Source: Armatimonadota bacterium (GTDB lineage Bacteria > Armatimonadota > UBA5829 > DSUL01). Taken from it: DNA of 64,000 nucleotides. Both the position numbers and the translations under genes were made by a program. A model generated the notes under the pieces. It worked only from the letters and a program-made list of their open reading frames with translations. It was not told the DNA's origin and ran no database searches. The stretch lies in assembly GCA_025998755.1 (NCBI GenBank), contig AP024674.1:3054162-3118161 (forward strand), read 5' to 3'. Below are positions 32,241 through 40,398 of the stretch, one piece after another (within the stretch, counting starts at the first letter, position 1; the number at the start of each line of letters is the position of its first letter).

Positions 32241-32711
32241 TTACGCTCCAGCGCCGCGGTCTCCTGCGGAGCCCTGGTGGTGGGCGCCGCGGCGCAGACG
32301 GAAGTATTCCTCAACAAACTGCTTTTGCCTGGCCGTCTGCGGAAGTCCCACCCGCTCGAAGGCTTCCTCGAGGGAATCCTGCCGGAGGCTCAGCCAGGCC
32401 GCAGCCACCGTGCGGCTCCGGCCGATCCCCGCGTAACAGTGGACGTAGATGGGGAGCCTCTGATCCGCCCAGGCATCCATGTCCTCTCTCATGCTGTCCA
32501 TCTGTTCGACGGAAGGTACGGAGAAGTCTTCCACCTCCTCCGTCCGATGCGCCATCCCCGCATCCCGGATGGCTTCAGCCGTCAGGAACGCCACCGGGTG
32601 CAAAGAGAGCACGGCTCTGATTCCCTCGCGTATCAGCCGCTCCACGTCCTCACGGGTGCGGGGCAAAGAGCCGACCGCAAGCAAGCCCGGCATTGCCCAT
32701 TGCAGGTCCAT
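32241..32711 (-). CDS. dual-specificity protein phosphatase-like protein
   Basis: A 156-residue cytoplasmic protein. ATG at 32711 follows GAGAGGAGG. It contains the cysteine phosphatase loop HCYAGIGRSRT (CX5R, Cys92), preceded by LPIYV and followed by AAAWLSLRQDSLEEAFERV. The general-acid position is probably in the segment EEVEDFSVPSVEQMDSM. The N-terminus AMPGLLAVGSLPRTREDVER matches small DSP/tyrosine phosphatases. The 56-nt gap to the secreted protease-fold gene suggests possible co-transcription. Substrate unknown. Confidence 0.83.
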   Translation of the reverse strand: MDLQWAMPGLLAVGSLPRTREDVERLIREGIRAVLSLHPVAFLTAEAIRDAGMAHRTEEVEDFSVPSVEQMDSMREDMDAWADQRLPIYVHCYAGIGRSRTVAAAWLSLRQDSLEEAFERVGLPQTARQKQFVEEYFRLRRGAHHQGSAGDRGAGA

Positions 32712-32888
32712 GATCGCGCCTCCTCTCGCCAGACCTCGTAAACTTAACAGTTTCATGCTTGACACAAATGACGTATCTTGTGGCATGGAGTACAGGTCTT
32801 GCATTTCTTGCAGTGACCTGTCGAAGTGCTTTGGCGCGGGGTTCGACCGCTTCTCAGCCCCGAGCTGTAATACGGGAGGCTTCAGAAA

Positions 32889-35723
32889 ATGTTTCCTTGC
32901 AGAGTTCGAACTCTCCTCTTGCTGACCCTCGCGTTGGCGCTCAGCGGGGCAACAGTCGCGCACAGCCAGATCCAGGTCATCCGTAATGGCTCATTTGACG
33001 CAGGCATGGATGGCTGGATGGTCTCCCCGGATCTCTTTCCGTGGAACCCTCTGCAGTCGGCGGATGACAACCGTTTCGTCACGCTCACACCGCCAAACTG
33101 GAGTTACACCGGGCTGGTGCTTTTCCAGAACATGAACGTTACAAATGCTGCCGGAAAGACGGCAGTTGTTTCCGTGGACATCCAGTCCGGCGGCTCCGGG
33201 CCCGGAGCGTCCATCGCCGTCTGGCTGGAGTATGTGGATCCGATGGGCAAAATCCGTCGGGCCCGCGTGTTCGGTGTGGAGAACCCCACCTCGCCGGGAT
33301 GGGTCACGCGGCAGGTAAACTATGCCATCCCTTCAGACGCCGTCAAGATCATCCGCTTCGGCCTGGTGCGGGAGGACTACGGCGACTTCCAGATTGACAA
33401 CGTCAGCATGCTCATTCCGGGCGTAACCCTCGGAACGGTGCCGGTGATCACGTCCGTAACGCCCGGCGCCGGTCCCTACGGTACCGAGGTCACCATCTCG
33501 GGATCCGGGTTCGGCGCCTCGCAGGGGACCGGCTCCGGTGTGGAGGTCGGAGGCTCTTCGCACGGGGTGGCCGTGCTGAGCTGGTCGGATACGCAAATCC
33601 GCGTGCGCATCTCCGACCCCGCCTCCAGCGGAGCCTTGGTGGTCACGAATGCCTATGTCGCTTCGGATGGTGTGTTTCCATTCTCGGTGACGTCGCCGCA
33701 CTACACGGTGAAGATGCAGGACGTCCAGTTCCGCGTCATCAAGGGGGTCAAGAAAAGAATCCTGGTGCGGGTGGACTTCCAGAATGGCTTCAGCACCGCC
33801 GGAGGGGTGAACTTCAGCGTCCCGGAGGCGCCGGCAGGGGTTGTGCGGTTCACTCCCGTGCCGGTCAAGGCTCGCGGCGGAACGGTCCTCGTGCTGGACA
33901 CATCGAGCCTTACGCCAGGCACCTACGAATGGACGTTGCAAGCGACGGATGGGACGCTTCTTCCCAGAGTCGTTCCGTTCGCGCTCCACGTGCTGACCAT
34001 GAGCAGTCTCGAGCTCTATGAAAGCGAAGAGTCCAATACTCCGCTCACACAGATTGTGGCAACTTCGCAGGGGAAGGTTCAGATCTACGGACGCCTCACG
34101 GCCTCGGACGGAATGCCGGCCGAGATAGATGAGGCCGATGTCCAGGTGACTTCCGACAATCCGAGCGTCTTCGCGGTTTACCGCGACGTCTGGGAGGGTT
34201 TCCAGTTCCTGGCGGTGGACAATGGGACCACCACGCTGACAGCCACCTTCCCGGACGGCTACAGCAAGCAGTATCCCGTCTCAGTGACCGTACCGGATTC
34301 CCCGAAGATCCTGTCCGTGGGCGCCACGCCTCCGGTGGTGGACAACTCTGGCACGCAGACCATCACGCTTTTTGCCGAAGGCACTACACCACTGGCAGGC
34401 GTGAGCTGGGACATCCCGATAGACGGGTGGCCGGAGGGCGACTTCTACGACGGCGGCCGCCGCTACTCCGGAACCGCAAAGCTCCAGGAAGGGTGCAACC
34501 CGGGAATCTACTTTGTCACCACCGGGAACCCTTACGGCTCTCCCTACCGTGTTGGGGCCCTGCAGGTGGTGAACGCTCCCTCCCGCGGGATGATCAAGGG
34601 CAAAGCTTTCGCCATGGATTCCGAAGGACCTCCGGAGGTGTTCGGCACGCTGGAGCTGTACTCCGCTCCAGGCGTCATCGCTCAGACCGTAGAGATCTGG
34701 GGTTTTGAAAGCGGAGGAGGTTTTACGGCGTCCTACATCCAGCCGGGCACCTACCGCCTGCGGTTCGTGCCGTCCTTCGGCATGAGCCCGCAGTGGTATG
34801 CGCTGGCGGACAGCTATGAGGACGCTGTCCCCGTTACGGTGACCGCCGGCGGGGTGGTGGAGGACGTGTACTTTTTCCTGTTCAGAGAGCCGGAGCATCC
34901 TCCGGTCGTGGTGGCCACCACGCCGCCGTCCGGAGCCACCTTTGCAGGCGTGACGGATCCCATCGTGGTCACGTTCAGCCGCTCGATGGATCCCTCTTCG
35001 CTGCAGCCGAATTCCTTCGAACTCCGCAACAGCCACGGACAGCCCGTCGAGGGCGATGTGCAGATCAACTTCAATGAGCTCGTCTTCACGCCGGCCTATG
35101 CCCTGGCCAGTGGCGAATGGTATACTGCAACGGTCAGGCAAGGCCTCAGGTCCGAGGACGGCCTGGAGCTTCAGGAGGATTATGTCTGGCAGTTCCGGAC
35201 CGGCTCCAACCGAAACGGAGAGCTGAAACAACTGGAGGACGGCAGCTATGTCTCGCTGAACGGAAAGGCTCTTTACAAGATCGGCGCCGGATTCGCTTAC
35301 ATCGAAGAGCCGGACCGCTCCAGCGGCATACGCCTCGAAGGCTTCATCTCGGGTAACGAGACCTCGCTCATCAATGTGAGGGGGACCCTGCAGACCTCGC
35401 AAGGCGGAGAGCGTTACATCCTCGTGGACTCCTACAACATCGTCGGCACCATCACCGTGGAACCCGTGTTCGTCAATCAGCGGAACCTGGCGGGTGCCAT
35501 GCTGGACGGTATCTATGTGCGGGCGGCAGGCATGGTGTTGGCCGACGGACTTTCGGAATACGAGTTCTTGATGACGGACGGCGCGAGCGTTGCGCCGGTG
35601 CGCGTCAAGACCGAGATGCCGCACGGCCTGAGCGCGGGAAGTTATGTCCAGGTGCGCGGAGCTGCCGGACGCGACGGCGGCCGCGTGATCTATGCCAAGC
35701 AGGTGCAGGCTCTGGAGCTCTGA
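32889..35723 (+). CDS. large secreted multi-domain protein with IPT/TIG and Ig-like domains
   Basis: A 944-residue exported protein. ATG at 32889 follows GGGAGG and gives a signal peptide (TLLLLTLALALSGATVAHSQ). Residues 30-170 start with VIRNGSFDAGMDGWMV and look like a carbohydrate-binding jelly-roll domain. An IPT/TIG domain follows at about 185-275 (PVITSVTPGAGPYGTEVTIS). Later Ig-like stretches come at about 390-520, and an SbsA/Big_5-type domain at about 675-770 (VVATTPPSGATFAGVTDPIV). The final 150 residues look OB-fold-like. There is no PEP-CTERM tail or membrane anchor. Role unknown; adhesion or polymer binding is plausible. Confidence 0.8.
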   Translation: MFPCRVRTLLLLTLALALSGATVAHSQIQVIRNGSFDAGMDGWMVSPDLFPWNPLQSADDNRFVTLTPPNWSYTGLVLFQNMNVTNAAGKTAVVSVDIQSGGSGPGASIAVWLEYVDPMGKIRRARVFGVENPTSPGWVTRQVNYAIPSDAVKIIRFGLVREDYGDFQIDNVSMLIPGVTLGTVPVITSVTPGAGPYGTEVTISGSGFGASQGTGSGVEVGGSSHGVAVLSWSDTQIRVRISDPASSGALVVTNAYVASDGVFPFSVTSPHYTVKMQDVQFRVIKGVKKRILVRVDFQNGFSTAGGVNFSVPEAPAGVVRFTPVPVKARGGTVLVLDTSSLTPGTYEWTLQATDGTLLPRVVPFALHVLTMSSLELYESEESNTPLTQIVATSQGKVQIYGRLTASDGMPAEIDEADVQVTSDNPSVFAVYRDVWEGFQFLAVDNGTTTLTATFPDGYSKQYPVSVTVPDSPKILSVGATPPVVDNSGTQTITLFAEGTTPLAGVSWDIPIDGWPEGDFYDGGRRYSGTAKLQEGCNPGIYFVTTGNPYGSPYRVGALQVVNAPSRGMIKGKAFAMDSEGPPEVFGTLELYSAPGVIAQTVEIWGFESGGGFTASYIQPGTYRLRFVPSFGMSPQWYALADSYEDAVPVTVTAGGVVEDVYFFLFREPEHPPVVVATTPPSGATFAGVTDPIVVTFSRSMDPSSLQPNSFELRNSHGQPVEGDVQINFNELVFTPAYALASGEWYTATVRQGLRSEDGLELQEDYVWQFRTGSNRNGELKQLEDGSYVSLNGKALYKIGAGFAYIEEPDRSSGIRLEGFISGNETSLINVRGTLQTSQGGERYILVDSYNIVGTITVEPVFVNQRNLAGAMLDGIYVRAAGMVLADGLSEYEFLMTDGASVAPVRVKTEMPHGLSAGSYVQVRGAAGRDGGRVIYAKQVQALEL

Positions 35724-35753
35724 CGCCGGGCTGAGCATTCACAACGAAAGCAG

Positions 35754-35787
35754 GGCCGGGACCCCGGTGGTCCCGGCCCGTTTCTGC
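35754..35787 (+). terminator. intrinsic terminator after the Ig-like protein gene
   Basis: Perfect 11-bp arms GGGCCGGGACC (35754-35764) and GGTCCCGGCCC (35770-35780), 5-nt loop, then GTTTCT. The T-run is short and interrupted, so termination may be partial. Confidence 0.75.
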
Positions 35788-35800
35788 TTCGAGGTGTCTC

Positions 35801-35860
35801 AACTGAGAGGGAAGAGTCATGACCCCTGTAAGGTCTCAGTTGGAACCCCTGTTGCAGGGG
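35801..35860 (+). other. two adjacent hairpins in the long spacer after the Ig-like gene
   Basis: The 465-nt stretch 35724-36188 holds no gene. After the terminator, CAACTGAG (35801-35808) pairs with CTCAGTTG (35835-35842) across a 26-nt loop, then CCCCTG (35846-35851) pairs with CAGGGG (35855-35860) with a TTG loop. A further perfect 8-bp hairpin GCGTTCCC/GGGAACGC lies at 36139-36146/36161-36168, directly before the ribosome binding site of the next gene. These could be structured leader elements. Function unknown. Confidence 0.4.
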
Positions 35861-35888
35861 CTAAAACTCAGCCCTCAGCACCTCTAAG

Positions 35889-35903
35889 GTAATGGTCCAT
35901 TAC
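35889..35903. promoter_or_regulatory. 15-bp perfect palindrome, candidate operator
   Basis: GTAATGG-T-CCATTAC: 7-bp arms around a single T. It lies 286 nt before the Tat oxidoreductase gene and roughly one -35 distance before a TATAGA at 35917-35922. This is a plausible regulator-binding site for the following gene; the binding protein is unknown. Confidence 0.45.
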
Positions 35904-36188
35904 GCACCACCTCCTTTATAGAGTGGTTGGTTTGTCCGGCCGGCCCGCCCGATGGCGGACCTTCCGCAGGGTGGGGCGAAGCCGCACTCCTGCCATGGCT
36001 AACATTCGCGCGTGCTCCAGGATTCCCCTCCTGTCTGAAAGATTATCGGCAGGACGGCGTTGTTCCACTCGCGCAGGAAACCGCAGGAATGCAGGAGAAG
36101 GTTAGTGGATACGTGGGCAGGCTTTCGGACGTCTTCCGGCGTTCCCCCGCGGCGTCCGTTGGGAACGCAAAAAGAAGGAGCGATAGCG

Positions 36189-37628
36189 ATGAGCAAGATT
36201 TCAAGGCGCAGGTTTCTGGAGAGCACCGCAGCCCTGATGGCGGCGGCCGCGGCTCCGGCCCCGCTGCGGGCGGCATCAAGCAGGCGGCGCCGGGTCAGCC
36301 CTAACGAGAAGCTCCGCGTGGGCTGTGTGGGCTTCAACAGCCGGGGCATGAGCCACGTGGGCGCGTTCGCAGGGATGGACGATGTGGAGGTGGTAGCCCT
36401 CTGCGATGTGGATACCGCCACCTTCGACAAGGCGCTGCGGGTGTTCATCACGCGCGACCTTCCCGAGCCCCGAACCTATCAGGACATGCGGGAGATGCTG
36501 GACAAGGAGAACCTTGACATCGTCTCCATCGCCACCACCAATCACTGGCACGCTCTGCAGTCCATCTGGGCAATGCAGGCCGGATGCGACGTGTACGTGG
36601 AGAAGCCGGCCAGCCATAACATCTTCGAGGGGCGCAAGATGGTGGAGGCGGCGCGGAAATACGGCCGCATCTGCCAGGTGGGGACGCAGAGCCGCGCCAA
36701 CCCCGGCATAAGGGAAGCCATCGCCTATCTGCACGCGGGAAATCTGGGCAAGATCCGCCTGGCCCGAGGCCTCTGCTACAAGAAGCGTGACAGCATCGGA
36801 CGGGTCTCATCGCCGCAGGAGCCGCCTCCCACGGTGGACTACGACATCTGGCTGGGTCCTGCTCCCAAGAAAGCGGTGATGCGGCAGAAGTTCCACTACG
36901 ACTGGCACTGGCAGTGGGACTACGGAAATGGCGACCTGGGCAACCAGGGCTCGCACGAGATGGATAAAGCGCGCTGGGGGCTGAACAAGCACCACCTGCC
37001 CTACTCAGTCACCACGGTGGGAGGGCGGTTCGGCTATCGGGATGACGGAGAGACCCCCAACACGGAGCTCAGCATCTTCGACTACGGCGACTGCAAACTG
37101 ATCTTCGAGGTGCGCGGCCTGAACACGCCGGACCTGATGGGTGTAAAGATCGGCAATATCTGGTACGGCGAAGAGGGCATCCTCGTCGCTCCCAGCTATA
37201 GCTCGGCCTTCGTCCTGGACAACGACGGGAAAAAGGTGAAGGAGTTCACAGGGACCGGTGACCACTTCCGCAACTTCGTGGACGTGGTGCGCAGCCGCAG
37301 GCTCCAGGATCTCTACTGCGACGTGGAAGAGGGGCACCTCTCCGCGGCTCTGTGCCACATGGCCAATATCAGCTATCTGCTGGGAACGCAGCAGCCGTTC
37401 AGCGTGGCTCCCGGCATTGTCCGCGAGGACGGCGACGCGGCCGAGGCGCTGGAGCGCTTCAAGGAGCACCTGGCGAGCAACAACATCAACCTGGAGCGTT
37501 GGTCTTACCGGGTGGGTCCGACCCTGCGGTTCGACCCGCGCCGGGAGCGCTTCGTCAACAACGACCGGGCCAATCGTCTGATGACCCGTGACTACCGCGA
37601 GCCCTACGTGGTTCCGGAACAGGTCTAG
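36189..37628 (+). CDS. Tat-exported Gfo/Idh/MocA family oxidoreductase
   Basis: A 479-residue protein. ATG at 36189 follows AAGGAG. The N-terminus MSKISRRRFLESTAALMAAA is a twin-arginine signal (SRRRFLE), so the folded enzyme with its cofactor probably crosses the inner membrane. Rossmann text LRVGCVGFNSRGMSHVGAFA and VVALCDVDTATFDKAL follow, then the EKP motif YVEKPASHN and the long C-terminal domain with WLGPAPKKAV, YDWHWQWDYGNGDLGNQG and HEMDKARWGL. This subfamily (glycosidase-like GH109-type relatives included) is common in Planctomycetes and Armatimonadetes. Substrate unknown. Confidence 0.9.
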   Translation: MSKISRRRFLESTAALMAAAAAPAPLRAASSRRRRVSPNEKLRVGCVGFNSRGMSHVGAFAGMDDVEVVALCDVDTATFDKALRVFITRDLPEPRTYQDMREMLDKENLDIVSIATTNHWHALQSIWAMQAGCDVYVEKPASHNIFEGRKMVEAARKYGRICQVGTQSRANPGIREAIAYLHAGNLGKIRLARGLCYKKRDSIGRVSSPQEPPPTVDYDIWLGPAPKKAVMRQKFHYDWHWQWDYGNGDLGNQGSHEMDKARWGLNKHHLPYSVTTVGGRFGYRDDGETPNTELSIFDYGDCKLIFEVRGLNTPDLMGVKIGNIWYGEEGILVAPSYSSAFVLDNDGKKVKEFTGTGDHFRNFVDVVRSRRLQDLYCDVEEGHLSAALCHMANISYLLGTQQPFSVAPGIVREDGDAAEALERFKEHLASNNINLERWSYRVGPTLRFDPRRERFVNNDRANRLMTRDYREPYVVPEQV

Positions 37629-37654
37629 CAGCCAGACGAACGGCCCAAGGAGTC

Positions 37655-37683
37655 AGCGGGGTGCGCCGCAGGCGCGCCCCGCT
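37655..37683 (+). terminator. terminator between convergent oxidoreductase and comF genes
   Basis: AGCGGGGTGCGCC (37655-37667) pairs with GGCGCGCCCCGCT (37671-37683) with one T-G pair and a GCA loop; CTGTTTC follows on the plus strand. The hairpin may also serve the minus-strand gene. Confidence 0.65.
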
Positions 37684-37698
37684 CTGTTTCGGGAGGGC

Positions 37699-38460
37699 TC
37701 AGAGATTCCGGGCCAGCGCCAGCAGCCGGACGCCGGAGGCGCCGGCTGAGCGGAGAAGCTCGGCGACCGCAGTGGCCGTTGCGCCCGTGGTGACCACATC
37801 ATCCACCACCAGCACCCTGCGCCCCGAGACACTGTCCGCGTCGCGGCTGAGAGTGTAGATCTTCCGGGCATTTTTCAGGCGTTCTTCCCGCGAAAGCCCC
37901 ACCTGCCGGCGGCCCGGCAGACGGCGCAGAGGAGACACAAGTGGGACGCCCAGATGCCGTGCCACCCGCGCGGCCAGTTCACGGGAATGCTCGAAGCCAA
38001 GCCTCCAGCGGCGCAGGAAATGCCCCGGGACCGCCGCCACGCAGTCCACCTCTCGCCAGACCACGGATGCTTTGTCCAGCCAGTCCGTCAGATACTTCCC
38101 CAGCTCATCAGCCAGGACGCGCATCCCGTCGTATTTGTAGCAGTGGATGACCGCACGCCACGCGCCGTCATATAGGGCCACCTGACGCATCGCATCGCAC
38201 GCGGATGCCCGCAGCCAAGGGGCTTCGCCGCAGTCCGGGCAGGATGAGCGGGTATCAGGACGGCCGCAACGGTAGCAGCAGGGGAGTTCCACCGGCGTGA
38301 TGGTCTGGCGGCACTCTTCACAGAAAAAGAGCGAACCCACCCTCTCGCAGACGCAGCATTTCGGCGGCCACAGCAGATCCGCCAGTCCGGCCAGAACGGC
38401 ACTGGTGGTTGTCCATGCTGTCGAAATAAGACGGGCCGAACCGCTGGCGGCGTCAGGCAT
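37699..38460 (-). CDS. comF: ComF-family phosphoribosyltransferase-like protein
   Basis: A 253-residue protein of the ComF/GntX family, linked to DNA uptake in competent bacteria. The N-terminal zinc-finger region shows paired cysteines: WPPKCCVCERVGSLFFCEEC, LPCCYRCGRPDTRSSCPDCG. The C-terminal half is PRTase-like, with VDCVAAVPGHFLRRW and the PRPP-binding loop RRVLVVDDVVTTGATATAVA. The start ATG overlaps the LOG gene stop by 8 nt. Cellular role here is inferred. Confidence 0.9.
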   Translation of the reverse strand: MPDAASGSARLISTAWTTTSAVLAGLADLLWPPKCCVCERVGSLFFCEECRQTITPVELPCCYRCGRPDTRSSCPDCGEAPWLRASACDAMRQVALYDGAWRAVIHCYKYDGMRVLADELGKYLTDWLDKASVVWREVDCVAAVPGHFLRRWRLGFEHSRELAARVARHLGVPLVSPLRRLPGRRQVGLSREERLKNARKIYTLSRDADSVSGRRVLVVDDVVTTGATATAVAELLRSAGASGVRLLALARNL

Positions 38461-39010
38461 GGCCTTCGCCGTAGGCGTCGATGTAGGCGAGCGCGTCTTC
38501 CGGGAAGGGCGCGAAGTGATACAGGGAACGCGACTCTTCCCTTGCAAAGCGCTCTCGGTAGATGTGGTCGAACAACTCCTTGAGAGGGTCGTAAAATCCG
38601 GCGGTGTCTAGGAACACCACGGGGTGATCCAGAATGTGGAGCTGTTTCAGGGTCACGATCTCAAGGATCTCCTCCAGCGTTCCGAAGCCCCCCGGAAGAG
38701 CGATGAACGCGTCGGCCAGACTCTCCATCACGGCCTTACGCTCACGCAGGTCCCTCGTGACGATCAGCTCGTCCGCTTCTTCGTAGCAGATGCCTTCTTT
38801 GCGCATATACTGTGGGATGACGCCCACCACCCTGCCGCCTCCGGCGTGAACCGCGCGGGCCGCCTCGCCCATCAAGCCGATGCATCCCGCGCCGAAGATA
38901 AGCGTATCGCCGCGGGACGCCATCAACTCGCCCAGCCGCCGGGCTGCCTGGAAATAGCACTCAGCCACTAGATCGCTGGAAGAGCTGTAAACACAGATGC
39001 TTCTGCCCAT
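38453..39010 (-). CDS. LOG family protein (TIGR00730-type Rossmann fold)
   Basis: A 185-residue protein. It starts MGRSICVYSSSSDLVAECYF and contains LIFGAGCIGLMGEAARAVHA, VIPQYMRKE, ERKAVMESLADAFIALPGGF and GTLEEILEIVTLKQL. The PGGFGTLEE motif defines the LOG (lysine decarboxylase-like) family of nucleotide 5-prime-monophosphate phosphoribohydrolases. The arginine of the partner motif is present in ERKAVM. Its end overlaps comF. Substrate is likely a purine nucleotide monophosphate by family. Confidence 0.9.
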   Translation of the reverse strand: MGRSICVYSSSSDLVAECYFQAARRLGELMASRGDTLIFGAGCIGLMGEAARAVHAGGGRVVGVIPQYMRKEGICYEEADELIVTRDLRERKAVMESLADAFIALPGGFGTLEEILEIVTLKQLHILDHPVVFLDTAGFYDPLKELFDHIYRERFAREESRSLYHFAPFPEDALAYIDAYGEGHA

Positions 39011-39170
39011 GGGACGCTCCTTTCGGGACGAACGTCTGCCGCGCTTTTCCCGGCAGTCTGGTTCGCGCCGGACACGCTGGGGCGGCTCATCAGAAACCTT
39101 AGGACCGCGCGTGCGTTTCTCCTGCCGCGCCGTTCTCCTGTGCGCCGGCTTGTGAAAGGAGCTTGGTCTT

Positions 39171-40385
39171 CTACCAGACCAGTCCGTGAGTACCCTTCCA
39201 GCGGTGATCCTCGAACGGCCGGTTGTGGATGCCCAGCCAGATGTCCGTCAGGTCGCTTTCGCTCTTCAGGAGGAACATCAGGGAGTAGGCGCTGGTGCGC
39301 ATGTTGACGCATCGCCTGCCGCCGATGTCGGGCCGGCTCCCCTCGTAGCGACCCTTGACGCCACCGTCCAGACAGGGGTCTCCAGCGTTCAGAAACTGGG
39401 TGGCCAGCACCTTTCCTAGGGCACGGTCCGCGCATTGCAGGAGTTCCGGCTCGCCCAGAATGGTTCCAATGTCCCGGCAGAGCATCCCGCCCACCGGCGC
39501 CGCCGACGGATGCCGTCCGCCGGCGAAGCCACCGTCTTCGTCCTGCACCGACGCCAGCCATCGGGCGAACAGGGCAGCCTTCCGGATATAGGAATCGTCA
39601 CCGAACAGGCGGCTGGCGGCGATCATCATGGCTCCTCCGAAGTCGTCGTTCAGCGCGTGTTGGTGCTCGGTGGGATCCTCGCCCGGTCTCGGAGAGGTGA
39701 TGCAGTTCGTGAAGGGATCCCGCTCCAGAATCAACTGGCCGCTTTCCGTGATGAAATCGTCCCGGTAGATCTGGGCGATGGGAGCCAACCCCCGCTCGAT
39801 GTATTTCTGGTCGCCCGTGAGCATGAACAGATCGTGCAGAAACAGCCCGGCGCCGGACTGGAAGGATCCTCGGGAGTAGAAGTTCTCCAAGGAAGGGTCC
39901 ATGTAGACGGCGTACAGCGGCCAGCCTCGATACATTCCCTTCTCCACCAGCCAGTCCCCGAACAATCGCGCGCCCCGAAGGTAGACCTCCTGACCGGTGG
40001 CCTCCGCCAGCCACACCAGTCCCCACGCAGCGCTCGTGGCGTCCCGCGGAGCGAACTCGATGGACTGAGGTGTGATCTCCCGAATGGCTCCGAAATGCGG
40101 ATCGTCCCTGTCCATCACCTGCAGGGAGAGGATGTAGCGTCCCGCCAACTCGGCCCCGCGGAGATACTGCTCCTCGCCCGTGCGCTTCCACATCGCGAGC
40201 AGCCCGCACAGGAACGATCCCGTCATCCAGTTTCCGGTGAGGACCTTCTCGCCGGTGTCTGCGTCATAGAAACGGATGCTGCGGCCGCGGTTCGCATCGA
40301 ACCGGTCCGTCACCTGGTTGCGCAGCATCCAGCCGGCCAGCAGCCGGGCGCGCTCGAGAAGCAGGTTCCTGTCGTGAACGGTCAT
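39171..40385 (-). CDS. alpha/alpha-barrel-like protein of unknown function, probable glycosidase fold
   Basis: A 404-residue cytoplasmic protein. ATG at 40385 follows GAGGAG. The text repeats helical pairs typical of six-hairpin barrels: TGNWMTGSFLCGLLAMWKRT, SAAWGLVWLAEATGQEVYLR, GSFQSGAGLFLHDLFMLTGD, FGGAMMIAASRLFGDDSYIR. Such folds belong to glycoside hydrolases and related enzymes, but I see no family-specific catalytic motif. It follows the propeller-type gene at 40399 by 13 nt and is probably in its operon. Confidence 0.65.
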   Translation of the reverse strand: MTVHDRNLLLERARLLAGWMLRNQVTDRFDANRGRSIRFYDADTGEKVLTGNWMTGSFLCGLLAMWKRTGEEQYLRGAELAGRYILSLQVMDRDDPHFGAIREITPQSIEFAPRDATSAAWGLVWLAEATGQEVYLRGARLFGDWLVEKGMYRGWPLYAVYMDPSLENFYSRGSFQSGAGLFLHDLFMLTGDQKYIERGLAPIAQIYRDDFITESGQLILERDPFTNCITSPRPGEDPTEHQHALNDDFGGAMMIAASRLFGDDSYIRKAALFARWLASVQDEDGGFAGGRHPSAAPVGGMLCRDIGTILGEPELLQCADRALGKVLATQFLNAGDPCLDGGVKGRYEGSRPDIGGRRCVNMRTSAYSLMFLLKSESDLTDIWLGIHNRPFEDHRWKGTHGLVW

Positions 40386-40398
40386 TTTCTCCTCGCCG

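Noticed and set aside
32759-32797. Sigma54 or strong sigma70 promoter before the Ig-like gene
   Set aside because: TTGACA at 32759 is perfect, but no acceptable -10 lies 16-18 nt away, and TGGCAT at 32781 lacks the -12 GC at the sigma54 distance.
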